From the NCBI RefSeq assembly GCF_030848805.1, contig NC_092362.1, positions 496,001 to 560,000 on the forward strand: a stretch of 64,000 nt of DNA, given 5' to 3'. The stretch is from Temnothorax longispinosus (Eukaryota; Arthropoda; Insecta; Hymenoptera; Formicidae). The notes beneath the pieces were generated by a model. That model did not search any database, was not told where the DNA came from, and saw only the letters and a program-made list of their open reading frames with translations. How positions within the stretch are numbered: position 1 is the first letter of the stretch; each line of letters begins with the position of its first letter. The position numbers and the translations under genes were made by a program. Of the stretch, positions 49,245-61,907 are shown piece by piece.

Positions 49245-51546
49245 AACAAAATGACTTTTTTATACGCTGCCCAATGAAAATGAAAGGAAAAAAAAAGAGA
49301 AGGATTGTGATTATCATATAGATTCAGATTTACGCCCATAAGACTGCGCTTAATATTTTGTGTGTAATATTTTATATTGTTTGTTTTATAGTGTTGATTT
49401 AACAAACGCGACTAAATAAAACAAATATTTATACTAAAAAGATTGGTTACACTGAGTACTTGAATACCATTATTTCTTTATTCTTATTGCAGTTATATTT
49501 GATATCATCATAAGATAACAGGAATTATGACTTTCGACTGTTATAAGTTTCTCGTTTGTCATTCTTCATTTAACAAAAATCAACCTGTGTATTTCTCTTG
49601 CCAAAATCGAGTCAAGACTGATAGTTTCGTCAACCATCGATAATAGCTCAATAAAAAAATGTATACATACATATTTTTATAAAATATAGTTCTATAAATG
49701 CGCATAATGCAATTGAAAATATTTCATTAATTACAACTGTTACAAGATCACTCAATCGTTATTATCACTTTGCGTGAAGATCTCGAATAATTAATTCAAA
49801 CCTTCTCACACGTCTAAGACAAAAGGAAAAAAAAGATTATATGTGTGAACTTCCATTTCTCTTTCTCATTGCTATGATCAACTTATCATTGAAACATATT
49901 CGATATGATGAGGTAAATCGTACTTAAACGAAGTTCTATAATTTATTACATTATTCTTTGGATTAGGATGTATATTGTAAAATTACAAAGGATTCTTTCA
50001 GTTCGAACCAATATATACAATAAAAGTATATCAATACAGTAAATTTAATAACTCCGATAACCATAAACCACGATGTAAGATTAGAACAAATACTTTATTT
50101 ATTACAACAAAAACTAATAAGAATTGTCTCACACATATGTAATAACAACGTTTATATGATATATGTAGTTTATACATGTGGTTTAGTTTCGTATTAATTT
50201 TACATATGTTATGCAGACATGAATTAATATTATGTGTAAGAGCACATTGCATGTGAAACTTATCTATTATAAAATTTATATTATCATTTTTTTCATTTTG
50301 CTATGTTTTAATGAAAAAAATTAGTTAACTTATTGCAATATGGAATTTAATAATAATTTTTGTAATCGTAACTGTTCTCTCTCTCCGTAACTATTTTTGT
50401 AAAAAACTGTTTAGTTTTAAATATACAAGAAATATAAGAGTTAAAATTTTATGCGAATTAATTCCAATAGACGATATTACACACAACATCGCTTTAGGAT
50501 ACTCCTTCTACAAGAATCAATGATAACGTAATATAATATATTTGCATAATATTAATTAAACAAAAATATAAAAGAGTTAACAAATTCAGTTTTATAGAGA
50601 ATTAAATGATGCCCGATTATGTCTTCACTTAGGATTAGTGTAATTTCTAAATATAATTATTATGTAATTATATCAATAATTATATATATTATAATTACAT
50701 CGTCACTTTATTATCATTTTGTATTATAATTGCGTATATAATTACATATAATTATACAATTACATGTTACAAAAAACCTTTATTATAAACATAATTAAAA
50801 TGACGAAATTGTCAGATTTATAACTTTTAAGTTGTTTGCAAATCAATTTTTTTTTAAATAAAAATGGTAGTATTCAATTAAAGAAAACGAAGAAAGATCT
50901 CTGGAAGAATAAACTAAGCGAAAGAGTAAATCTAATATTGTTTAATACATGCTAAACTTTAAGTATTTAAAAACTATTCTCTTATCCATATTATATCTCT
51001 TAAAGAAAATCAATCTATATTACAACACACATTCGTGATAGACATTTGCCTCTTCCTGTCCTTTTCATAATTCGTCACGTTTTCAAAATGTTTACACTAT
51101 TCATTCTCGGTAATATATGGGAATGAATAGTGTATTATGTCAACGTACATATATTTAAAATTTCTAGATAAATTATACATATATCACTTATTAATGCCTT
51201 CACCGTTGCAAAAATAAACTTCAATATAACGTTTCGTACATAATCAAAATGATACTCCCTCTGTTAAATCCATACATTTATCGTACACCTAATGGAGCAT
51301 CGCACCCTTTCTTATACAATCTAAGGAAAAATCCCTCGATAACGTGAACCATCTCGTCGCGAAGTCATCATTTCCGGATTTCCCGTGCGGAAGTGTGGGA
51401 ATGAAAACGATGGTCACAGGGTGTCAGGAGAACAAAAGTCACTCTGATTCGCATTCATATCGTTAACATGCGCTTTCATCCTCTTGAACGGCACACACGT
51501 CCCTTCTTTCCTATATTATTTAACGAGCACGAGAAAAACAGCTCGA
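49245..51546. other. Convergent 3' regions of TMEM209 (+) and the ZAD zinc-finger gene (-)
   Basis: Very AT-rich, with no reading frame worth noting. The plus-strand AATAAA at 49415-49420 can serve TMEM209. Minus-strand AATAAA signals at 50784-50779 and 50099-50094 would give the zinc-finger gene a 3'UTR of about 0.8-1.5 kb. Confidence 0.6.
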
Positions 51547-51821
51547 TTAAGAGGTGGTGTATATCTTTGTACCCTCGGGTAGTATCACCTCCTCGCCTAC
51601 GTCGGTGAGAGTGACGGTAAGCGGCAGGATTAGAGGCATCAGTATCTCCTGATGCTGCATAACTTGTTGCGCCGTGGTTACCGTGGTAGGCTCAGCCGGT
51701 CTCGCTATAGCGATCGTTTTGATGTTCTGCGCCTTGACTACTTGCGCCTGGCCGATCGTTTGATGCAACCTGACTGAATGCGGCTGCTGCTGCACCTGTA
51801 TCTGCACTTGCTGCGGCTGCG

Positions 51822-51853
<32 letters not shown>

Positions 51854-54800
51854 GGATGCTGTTGCTGTTGCTGATGCTGTGTCGTCTGCTGGATCATCTG
51901 CTGCGCCCGGTTCTGATTCTGCAAAAGATTCTGCTTACACCGCTTGCTGTGCGCATAGCGGCTGCCATTATTGTTGAACTTCCTGTCGCAAGTTGGACAC
52001 TCGTAAGGCCGCTGACCCGTATGAATAAACATGTGCTCCTTCAGCGATTTCAATCGTCGGAAGTTCTTCGGACAGCACTTGCAGTGATACTTGGCCTCGC
52101 CAGTGTGCGACGTCAGATGATTCGCCAAGGTGTCGGCGCGCGCGAACGCTCGCGAACAGTACTGGCAGATGTACGGACGTTCCTGCGTGTGCGTGCGCAT
52201 ATGCATCTTCAAGTAGGCGTTGGTGGTGAACGGCCTGGAGCATACCTCGCACACGTACGGCTTGATACCGTTGTGGGCGCGCAGATGCGCTATCAGCGTC
52301 GTCGATTGCGTGAAGCTCTTGCTGCAGATCTCGCAGAGGAATCTCTTGGAGCTGTCGGTCTCCTTGGTCTTCTTGAACGTGCGATCGTGCTTAGGCAGGT
52401 GATTGTTGAGCTGCTCCTCCTTGATGAAGCGCTTGGTGCATCGGGTGCATTTGTACGGCTTGATCATGTTGTGCTTGGCCACGTGGATCTTCAGATGTTC
52501 CCGCCGGTAGAACTTCTTCGGGCATATGTCGCACAGGTACTTCTTGCCCTCGTGCACCTGAATGTGCCGCAGTAGACCTTTTCTGGAGGTGTACTGTTTG
52601 TTGCATTCGGTACACTCGAGCCCCACGATATCGGTTCTCCTCTTCCGACCGATCTTCTCGCCCGGTTTCTTCTCTTCGGATTTCGGCTCGATGTCCCTCA
52701 GATCCTCCTCCGTTAAGATGCCTTCAGTGACGTGCTTGGCTCTGTGCTCGCGCAGGATCTCGTTGTTCTCGAAGCTGTCGCCGCAGATATTGCACTTCCT
52801 CACCTGGTCGGGATTCTTCTCGGAACACTTGTCGTAGTGCGCCTTCAGCTTGTCCTTGCGATAGAACTTGGCGTTGCAGATGTCACACTCGAAGTTCGGC
52901 TCCTCGTGCAACAGCTGGTGGCGCAGCAGCGACTTCTTCGTGCTGTATCGTTTCTTGCACGTGGTGCATTCGTGACTGTCCATCGGCCAGTCGAGGCCGC
53001 TCTCGAAATCGGAGTCGATATCGTCATCATCGTTATCACCGATGCTGCTCGTCGTCTCCTTCTTCTGCGCCTCCTTCTTCTCCAAAGCGGCTTTCTTCAG
53101 CTTCTCCGCCGCCTTCTCCGCTGCTTTTTCCGCTTTCTCCTCCTTCACATGCTGCTCCATGTGCTTTGTCAACGCTTGCTTCGAGCTGTACCTCTTGCTA
53201 CAGGTCGCGCACTCAAACTCCTTCTTATAACTGTACTTCTTTGGTGTAGCGTCGCGCTTACGGCGATAATGCCCGTCCAACTTGGCGTCGTAATCGGTAT
53301 TGTCGTCGTTATCGTCGTCGTAATCCTCGAGGCCGTCCTCCGTCTTGATCTTGTCGATGATCTTCTGCGCCGCTCTCGCCGCCACGCGCTTTATACGCTT
53401 ATTCGGATCGTATTCCTGCCCGTGTACGAATGTCTTGTGATTCGTGGCAACCAGGTGATTTCTCAGCGTGAGCTCGTTGCCGAAGGTCTTATTGCACTGG
53501 GTACACTTGTAGGTCTTCACTCGTGCGTGCTGCTCGGCATGCCTGCGCAGGAGATCCTTCCGTGTGAATTGTTGACAGCATATCTTGCATTCGTAAGAGC
53601 GGGTGCTGGAGTGCGTCGTCTCAATGTGTCTGGACAGCGCTTTCTTACGCGAGAACGTCATCGAGCACGTCGGGCACTTCAGTTCCTTCGTGTTTTCGGT
53701 GGGTTCGCCGTTGCGCTCCTCAATCTCGATGTTCTTGTTGTCTTCATCGTTGTTCTCGCTCTTCATCTGCTTCATGTCCTCTTCCAAATCCTGTTCGGTG
53801 AGCACTCCTTCGACCACGTGCTTCGTTCGATGATTTCTCAGTTGTTCCAGAGTGTCGTACTCCTCGTTACACACGCTGCATTCGAAGCTAACATGCGTGA
53901 TCGAATGCTTATGCAAGCCTCGCTTTGTGTCGAATTTTTCTGAACATTTGTCACACGCAAACTCCTCAACGTGACTGCGCTTTCTTCTTTTATCCTGATC
54001 GCTGTCGCTCGTGTCATCGTCGGCTGTATTTCCTCTCTTTCGTTTCTTGCACTCGCTATCCGATCTGTTGCCGCTATCGAAGTCTAGACTGTGCTCATCC
54101 TCATGGAACGATATCTCGAGTGGCATTGGATCCTCCTTCGCTTCCTCCCGCTCCCGCTCGTGTTGCTTAATGTGTTTGGTAAACGAGATTATGTACAGAT
54201 ACTCTTTACCACAATAAGGGCACTTGTTGGCTTTCTTTCCGGATGGCGGCGTCTTCGCGGAAGCGCCGGCCTGCACCTTCTGCGGTTTCTCCGGTGTTTT
54301 CTTCAGAGATAGTGTTTTTCTCACTTCTTCGTGGGAATGCATATGTTCTTTCAGGACGCTCTTCGAAAGGAATTGCTTATCGCACAAGTAACACATGAAA
54401 AAGATCTTCTCCGTCTTGTCTGACTGCGCTTTTTTCAATCGAGAACTGAGATTCAAATTTTCGAAATAATTCTCCTCGTCGGAATTCCGCTCGGTAAATA
54501 TCCGACGAGCCAATCTACGTTTACTTCTCCTCGTTTCATTCTGGGATGATTCCTGTTCCACTGGCTCATCAGTATTAGCTGTGAGCGTTTCCTCCTTGAA
54601 TAATACCTCTATGTCATTTTGATTTTGCTCAGCTTGATTCTCCTGCTCAACTTGAGCTTCTTGATCTAATTCAGCCTGAATCTCTTGATTTATTTCAGCC
54701 TGAATCTCTTGATTTATTTCAACCTGAATCTCTTGGTTTATTTCAGCCTGAATCTCTTGGTTTTGCTCAGCTTGAATTTCGTGAATTTGCTCAGTTTCAA

Positions 54801-56229
54801 TCTCTTGATCTTCCTCAGCTTGAATCTCTTGATTTTGTTCAGCCTGAATCTCTTGGTTTTGTTCAGACGATGTTTCTTGGCATTCAAGTGTGTCTTGCTC
54901 AAGTTCTGGTACATTTTCCTGCATTTCTTCCTGCAAGGAGAGTTGTTCAGCAGGCAAACTACATTGCTGCATAATGTAATCATGTTCCTCTGTTGGAATT
55001 GCATCTGCGCAACTTCGAATGATATTCTCGTCGCTGGAAGCTTCTTCCGCCCTAGATTCATCGATACCATCTGATATATCATTGTCTTCCGCGTCGGCCA
55101 ATTCTTGCTGCAATTCTTCCACAATGCTTTCTCGCGAGTTATCTTGTTCTGAATCTAAACAGTAAAGTCAGTATTAATAAAACATTTGGAAAAACTGTAT
55201 AAACATCATTGATTCGTCAAACGGATTTTACTCACCTTGTTGAATTTCCTCTGTCTCTGACAATTTCTCAGCTTCCAAAATTATTAACTGATTTTTCAGA
55301 AAGTTCTTGTCAGCTGCTGACTCCACTGGCAATACCGTAGTGGTAGATTCATAATCAGTACTGACACTTATCTCTTCTATATTGTCATTTCTCTCGGCAT
55401 CCAAGTGTATTTCGACTTCATTAAGAAACAACTCCTCCTTTATTATTCCACCGACGAGCTTTCCTCGAAGAACGTTGTCGGCTTGCTCCACTTGTAACTT
55501 AAACTCGTACGCCGACTCCAACTTGGCGGCGCACATGCAGCACACCTGTGCCGGTAGACCGTCGCCTGGTAACATCTGATCGAAGAATACGGTTCAGTAC
55601 ATCTTAGAAGAAAAACATTGACGCTGATAATTATGCAAGGAATAAAGCTAGTCCGATGTCGCGATTACCACCCTGGCTGCCACGCGCATCACCAGTGATA
55701 CACACAAAATTTTTACTTGTGTGTCACATGCATTACTCCTGGCCTCGACAAGTCATCTATTTAACATGTATTATTCTGCGTGGTCTCTGAGGTAACATTA
55801 TAACGGTTTTACGGTGGCAGCGAAGATGTGTGCTAAAGGCAGGACGCGCGAGAACGCGTCGTGCAGGTTCAACAAGCCAAGGAACTTGATCTAACGCGGG
55901 AATGGCGGAGGGAAGGTGGGAGAATCGCGAGAAACTCGAGAATCGTCGGGGAGAGGTCTAAAAATCCGTCCGGAACCAGAAGCAGGAGAGCGACGGTAAA
56001 GGCGAGGAGCTCGGGATACAGCGTCGGCACCTAACCTCCAAATTGCGCATCTAACCTTAACGTTGGCGAAGCTCATCGCTTTCGCCGACAGGGACGCGAC
56101 CTCGCTCTCCAGGAAAAGGTCGCGCATCATCAGGTTGCCGAGCAGGCAGACGCGGCATATCTTCATGCCGGACGCGATCGCGTCCTCGCCCTGCGGCGGA
56201 CCCGACGTATTTATCTCCACGGCGTCCAT
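51547..56229 (-). CDS. ZAD and multi-C2H2 zinc-finger protein
   Basis: Presumed nuclear DNA-binding regulator of the insect ZAD family. Three exons: 56229-56056, 55575-55236, 55154-51547; 1373 aa. The ZAD is split over exons 1-2: C25/C28 in KICRVCLLGNL and C70/C73 in VCCMCAAKLE, the four zinc ligands, joined at NVK|MLPGD. Next comes an acidic region with about nine tandem copies of an eight-residue unit (NQEIQAEI type), then a basic patch RRSKRRLARR. I count about 19 C2H2-type fingers, in a dispersed group and then a regular C-terminal array. Two are C2HC variants: the tenth (HYDKC) and the last (HSKRC). The end is Gln-rich (polyQ, residues about 1265-1315), then a hydrophobic/acidic tail. 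The orthologue is not identified and the target is unknown. Open frames antisense to this exon are shadows. Confidence 0.94.
51780..51905. repeat. CTG/TGC-rich trinucleotide tract encoding polyglutamine
   Basis: Interrupted CTG repeats on the plus strand, read as CAG/CAA glutamine codons with a few His and Pro on the minus strand, in the last exon of the zinc-finger gene. Confidence 0.9.
54615..54880. repeat. Coding minisatellite, 24-nt unit, about nine copies
   Basis: Tandem 24-nt units encode (x)NQEIQAE on the minus strand. Adjacent copies such as GCCTGAATCTCTTGATTTAT are nearly identical at DNA level, so the expansion looks recent; outer copies differ (EIETE, EAQVE). Confidence 0.92.
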
Positions 56230-57047
56230 GTTTCGTTCGGCGGAACTGACTTGGACCGACCTGGGAACGAATCGGGCTGCCCGGCCACGCTCCTCCTCGC
56301 TGGTCCCGCGCACCGTCTTCCTTCACCCACCACTAACTAGGAGATGCGGAAAAATATGTTTCTCTTTATTACATCGTTTTCGTTTTGACATAACGAGAGG
56401 TCGACACGTTCAGACATATGAAGGCTGTTCTCGGTAGCTGCACTATCGGCATACTTTTTGCACCTAAAATGGGAATATAATCGGAGTATCGGAGTAATCG
56501 GCGAGAGAAAGAGGAAGGGTGTGAAGAGTACAGCTGCAAAGAGCAACCATATGCGCTCGTGCTATCGAAACGGCACGGAGTCGCCGAGAAATTCGCGAGC
56601 CATGAAAATCGTGATTTCTCGGAGAATTGCTATCTTTGCAATTTCAATTATCTGCTGATTATAATTCTAGTAAATTCTGGTGATTTTCGCAGGCTATCTT
56701 CACTCCTCGGCGATTCTGCAAATCTAGTAATTTCCATTTACTTCCGGGAGATTTTATTACAACTTCCGGCGATCACGTTTCCCTCCGCAGTTTTGAAAGG
56801 AAATGCAGAAAAGAAAAATTTCTTTTGAATTTGTTTCAACCTCTTTTATATCGTAATAAATATTTTGATATTTAACATTTACAATTGAAATTTAAAATTT
56901 TATTAATGTAATTATTATGTAACGATACGTGTAATCGACATTGTAATTCGCTTATAATTACACATTGATGTAACCGTCACCTTAAATGCTATTAAAAAAT
57001 TGCGTTAATACTTAATGTTCAACATTGAAAAAAAATATAGTCTCCTT
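56230..57047. promoter_or_regulatory. Interval between the zinc-finger gene start and the end of the next minus-strand gene
   Basis: The left 100 bp is GC-rich 5'UTR/promoter of the zinc-finger gene. The rest is AT-rich, and should hold the 3'UTR of the upstream serendipity-like gene, with a minus-strand AATAAA at 56758-56753. No further gene is seen. Confidence 0.5.
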
Positions 57048-60000
57048 TTATACCTCATGTTGCCCCGAGGTCGAATTTTGTATTTTATTTGGAGATCGAA
57101 CGCTATTGAGCTTTTGACACGACTCCATGATCAGAGACGCGTCACCGCCACCAGATATGGTACATTTTCCTATCTTCTCCGTTATCTCGGACTCAATTAA
57201 ACAGCTTTCCGTTTCTGGCCTACCAGTTTGGCATAGTTTTTCCACGATGTTGAAAGCCAATTTCTTATTTACGTTCTGTGAAGATACGTTTTCTACTTCT
57301 GACAATTGGCACGACGAGAACGTTGCATTTTCCGACGTGGACGACGAAGTTATCTTCGCTAAGGCAGCTGAAACGGCTTCCAATGTAATCACAGTTATTA
57401 TCTAGACGGCCTTTTCAAGTATATTACCTGTTAAATCCATGCTTTCTTCAGCTATGTCGAAGTCGACGTGAATACTGAAGCTATCTCTGCTAAAAAGATG
57501 TTGTCTAATGCTAGACAGATTCCTAGGGGATATCTCGTTTTTAACGGCTGGCTCCGCTATATTTTTGTTCTTATGCGGCGTATTGTACATAATGGAATGC
57601 TCGCTGCGCAATGTACGGCCGTTCCTTATGTAAGGTATCAAATATGACAAATCCGACGGTTTTTGTACTATACTGTTTGCCGGTTGAATGGATACCTGCG
57701 GTTTGTGCGTTTTTACTAAAACACAGAGAAGACTTGACATTAATTCGAAGGCATATAAGCAATTTGTATGGAGAATAAAAGTTTTCACAAACCTGTATAG
57801 GGCGTTCTAATGTAAACCGAACTATTTTTATCGCGCGGCAAACCGTAAATTGTAGATGGAAAATTCATGGCATTTGATACGCTACCTGTAACATACATAG
57901 AATTTAATTAATTTAATTCTTCCTTAACGTTACTTGCCCTTTCTTGCATTTTAATAAACGGTATTCCGTACCATGACTGGAATCTCCTTGGCCTCTCGCA
58001 GATTTTTCATGCGTCGTATTGTTTATAATTATAGACAGGGCGGGCTGCAATCTTTGAACGACATTTAATATTAATTCACACCGTTTTATCACCCGCAACT
58101 GTTGAGGCTCCGTTGCGTTTTCCACCAGAAGAGTTTTTGCAGCTTTGTTGGCTTCATATATAGCTATAATAAAAAAAAGACATGCCAAATATCCACTGAC
58201 AAAATATATGTTTCAATCGTAAGTAATACGGCATCGCAATTACCTGCTTTTAATTCTCTCGTCATCATTATCGTTTGACAATCGATGTTTTCAGGACCAA
58301 TGTCGTCTACGATCGCTGTAACTTGACTAGATAAAGCTGAAGCACGCTGAACGATACCTTGCACTTGAAGCTGCGTTACTGGCTCTCTGTTATCCAGACA
58401 ATCCGAGATTGTTCTTATACGTTCTTGAAGATCGTCCATAACTACCTGGATAAAAAATATATTTAAGTACTCGTAAAATCCTTATAATCTTTTATAATCC
58501 GTTATACTTACTTGACAGAAGGCAGCCGAGTTTATAATGAGATTTACGGCATTCTGAAACTTATTCATCTCTATTTGCCATTGCGTAGTCAACAACTTGA
58601 CACTGGAACGCATTTCTTTGTTATCTGGATGCAGATAGAAGGAAGTTATAGCAGAAATTAATTCAGTTTCTAAGGATTCGAATCCTGCGAGACAATTACG
58701 AATTTTGTTATTGCCTGAAATAACCAAATCTATATTAGATATATATATTTTATTACTTGAAAAAATTGTTAGCAGCTTTTTATGAAGAAAAATAATTATG
58801 ATAAAGAGCAACTAACGGTTCTTGTCTTTGCAACAAGCGATCGCAAATATTCCAATTTGCACAGTTTGATCAAAGAGTTGATCAAAGTCTTCTATGAGAT
58901 CGTTTAAATCACTCTTCGATCTTCTTTTCGCGCTCAACGAATTTCCGCACGTCATAACGAGTTTCTTCAAAGCCGCGTAAGGATTGCTGAACACCTCCAT
59001 CGCGAGCGTTAATACAGCTATGTTAACTTTACGTTCCAAACGATGAAGCGCGTCAGTCAAGGTATGCGTGAACAAATTGTTTAACGCCGGATCAGGGATT
59101 TCCGATAGTAATTGGTGTTTTAGTTTCTCGTATTCCAACACTATGGACTGGCACGAACCAGTTATGGCTTTAAAATTATACGGCTGACACACTTGAGTAA
59201 TTGCCATAGCATGAGAGAAGACATCCTCCAGTCTCAACCACAGTTCCGCGCATTCGGATAGTTGCTCCTCGCGCGTTTTGCCCGGTATTTCTAATACAAT
59301 GTCTAATGCCAAATCCATTCTGCAAGTGTACCATTAAAATTACTTGCGCGAATACAATTATAAAACATAAAAAAAAAATATGTTTATTTTCTCACCTGTA
59401 GACGAAATGATTCTCCCTCTCGCAAGTTTCCTTTTCCGGCGATGGGTTGGGACCGTTCAACAAGTTTAAAATCATTTCGCAGCACGTACATGTTCTCTCG
59501 CAAACGTACTTCTTGCAAGCCTGCGCATATTCATACAATGTAGATACAGAAGCAGCTTAAATTGTGCAAGAAAATTAAATATGTAATTATTACGTAAATC
59601 GGCGCATTTAACTGATGCTGCTCCTGAGCCAGTTGTACTAGCATCTCGAATGACGTGCACAGTTGAGAGGTATATAAAGCTAGTTTCTGTGACAGGAAAG
59701 CAGACGCTAAACTTTTTCTGTAATTCTGCAGTGGTTCGAGTATCTCCAATATTGAAGTGCCCAGTTCCTGTGAAAGCACAAAGGGAATTAATATTCGTGT
59801 TAAAAGATTAATTATTATCTGGAGTTTATTTCGTTACCTTTATATTTTGAAGATCCTCAATCTCGTTCGCTGTGCTCATTTCTCTAACGTAATCCAGACA
59901 GTCCTGAAGTCTCTGCTTCAACGGCAAGCACTCTAATTCTTCTAATGTTCGTAAAGCTAACACGAGATTATCGAGCAGTAATTCCATCTTATGTTTGACT

Positions 60001-60614
60001 GCATTGCCATCAGTATTGTCATATTTAATATCCTTAATCTAAAAAAGATAGCAAGAAGTAATTGAAATTTATTTAATGGAAATAAAAGCAGTATCAAGTA
60101 TCGTATCAAGAATCTTCTGCCACTTACAAGCTCGTCGACATTTTTCAATAGAGAAACATATTTCAAATTTGTTGCTGCATCAGCAAACTTTACATTTGCC
60201 TCCTCATAGTCGCAATTATCATCGCCTGTTAAATTGTTGAATCTCTGAGTTAAAGAATGCAGTTGCTCGTAGAGTACTGACTTTGCGGTCAAAATTTCTG
60301 ACGGATTAACGGGAGCGGTAGTCAGCAACAGATGTAACTTGTCCACCTGAAAAGAAAGTTTGACTTTTGTTCTCAAGCAATAAAGTTAACTGCGGTCTCT
60401 ACAATTTTTTATATTTTGCAACGCGGAGTCTCCGTCAAGTGGTTTCATCGAACGCATCGACTACTGAAATGAATCGAAGATAGCGATCGAAGATAGCGAG
60501 CTTGTTTACTTGCTGCCGCAGGAGCTCCAGCAACTTCCTCGTTTGCCCCGTTTTCACCTCCATCGTCGGATTTTTCTCTCGATCCCCACGGCGCTTTGAA
60601 ACTTCAAAATTCAT
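57048..60614 (-). CDS. Helical protein, tentatively serendipity-alpha-like (vinculin/alpha-catenin superfamily)
   Basis: Twelve exons on the minus strand: 60614-60510, 60346-60128, 60038-59838, 59767-59594, 59520-59396, 59319-58817, 58714-58512, 58445-58244, 58163-57972, 57885-57793, 57715-57428, 57367-57048; 874 aa, every phase closing. The last intron is only 60 nt (57427-57368). The protein is almost all alpha-helical and rich in Leu, Glu, Lys and Asn for the first 650 residues, with vinculin-like stretches (MMTRELKAAIYEANKAAKTL, RCELILNVVQRLQPALSI). The C-terminal 220 residues look disordered. Drosophila serendipity-alpha acts in actin organisation during cellularisation and is about 530 aa, so this protein is much longer. 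Start: ATG 60614; a second in-frame ATG at 60563 is possible. The gene model is solid; the family name is from remembered similarity only. Confidence 0.6.
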
Positions 60615-61040
60615 ACGTCTCAACGGCGGAATGTAAATAAGGTGAATTTAGTAACTAACCAGGCACATGGCAACAAACAACCAACCAATATACCAATGTG
60701 CTCAACCAATATCTGAATGTCACAGGAAGTAGTTTCCTTGTGGTTGCGTTGCACCACGCTTTTCGCACCTAAAATGAGATTGGTGTTCAATTGGACATTA
60801 GGGAAAAAAGATGGAAAAAAGGACCCGAAAGGTTCAACAAGAAACAATGCGGATTGACTTCGATAACCTAACCTGATTTTTTCCTAACCTTAACTTGAGA
60901 GACGCGCGAAAGCGTCGCGTTGAATGCAGACGCGAGTCGCTCTGACAGTCATTTCTTTTTTTTTTTGACGCACGGATATTTGAAAATAAATCTCCACAGG
61001 TCCTCAGGCTCGGGGAATTCGGCATTCGCTCCTTTCCACG
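60615..61040. promoter_or_regulatory. Compact head-to-head promoter between the serendipity-like gene and p31comet
   Basis: 426 bp separate the two start codons on opposite strands, so the promoters must overlap or lie very close together. Open frames inside it are short and have no family match. Confidence 0.6.
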
Positions 61041-61907
61041 ATGTTCTCCAGAGACAGAAAGGGCGAGATGGAGATCGACGTGATGTTGGACGAGCCGCTG
61101 ACCAGCGACTCGTGCACGAAGGTTGTGATGGAGCTCATAAAGTACATTCTGTATCAGAAGCAGCAGATACCGTTCACGTACGAGGCGCTAGCTCAATTCC
61201 AGACGAGCGTGAAGACGACAGACAGGAACGCGGTTTCCTTCAGAGCCCTGTCGGGCACGTTGAAAACCGTCTCGGATCACCTGTCCTCGCAGTTCTTCCT
61301 CAAGGGTTGTGATATAAAGGAGGTTGCCATAATACTCGGCGCTACGATACTGTCGCCGAAACTCTACATTGGGATAGATCTTCCCTCGTATGTTCTCAAC
61401 AGCAAGCAGCACAAAGAGTATCAGCATTCCTCCAGGAAACCGCTTTTGAAGCTCATGAGGTCAACAAGAAAGATGAACTTCACGGAGCACGCTTGTAAAT
61501 ATATGTTAGAGGATCGTGAGATACACGTGTCATTTTATATTTGCAGGTCTATGTTGGAGTGCGACGAGTTCCAGGAGGCCATGAACGTTCCTCTAAACAT
61601 GACAAACATGTTTGTCATGCTGAGGAAAAACGACAGTAACTCGGTGTCCGATTTCTTCCTGCCCAAGCCGCAATACGTGCCGCCTATGCAGACGGCAAGT
61701 TGCTTCAGGATTAAACTGTGCCAGAGTGACCAAGCGGATATGCGGTGCAACTGCAGGACGCTGGTCAAAGTGTATCACGATTCGTGCAAGACTTATTTGG
61801 AGAACGAAGATGACGTGCAATATACTCAGTACAATAGTGCCACTCAGTCCTCCTACCGATGGTATCAGTCAAAGCAGATCATAAAGGGATTTAAATTCTC
61901 TTCATGA
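61041..61907 (+). CDS. MAD2L1BP: p31comet (MAD2L1-binding protein), spindle checkpoint silencing factor
   Basis: HORMA-fold adaptor that binds closed MAD2 and, with the ATPase TRIP13, disassembles mitotic checkpoint complexes. Similarity to human p31comet is clear at both ends: VMELIKYILYQKQQIPFTYE (human TCELLKHIMYQRQQLPLPYE), IILGATILSPKLY, FFLPKPQYVPP and the C-terminus YRWYQSKQIIKGFKF (human YIWFQAPVTFKGF). The whole span is open (288 codons). I propose two exons, 61041-61459 and 61547-61907 (259 aa; human 274), with an 87-nt intron ATGAG|GTCAAC...TATATTTGCAG|GTCT. Removing it joins LLKLMR to SMLECDEFQEAM, which aligns without a gap to human LRRLFRAIFMADAFSEL. The intron has no stop and is a multiple of three. 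ATTAAA at 61992. Confidence 0.86.
   Translation: MFSRDRKGEMEIDVMLDEPLTSDSCTKVVMELIKYILYQKQQIPFTYEALAQFQTSVKTTDRNAVSFRALSGTLKTVSDHLSSQFFLKGCDIKEVAIILGATILSPKLYIGIDLPSYVLNSKQHKEYQHSSRKPLLKLMRSTRKMNFTEHACKYMLEDREIHVSFYICRSMLECDEFQEAMNVPLNMTNMFVMLRKNDSNSVSDFFLPKPQYVPPMQTASCFRIKLCQSDQADMRCNCRTLVKVYHDSCKTYLENEDDVQYTQYNSATQSSYRWYQSKQIIKGFKFSS

Noticed and set aside
51778..53943. Plus-strand open frames of 265 and 403 codons
   Set aside because: Antisense shadows of the zinc-finger exon; Leu/Val-rich composition mirrors the repeated finger codons.
57368..57427. Acceptor at GTCTAG (57393) for the last serendipity-like exon
   Set aside because: It would give an intron of about 34 nt, too short to splice; the TTTCAG site 25 nt downstream gives a 60-nt intron and keeps the frame.
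60620..61025. Short minus-strand frames between the serendipity-like gene and p31comet
   Set aside because: They lie in the shared promoter/5'UTR and have no homology.
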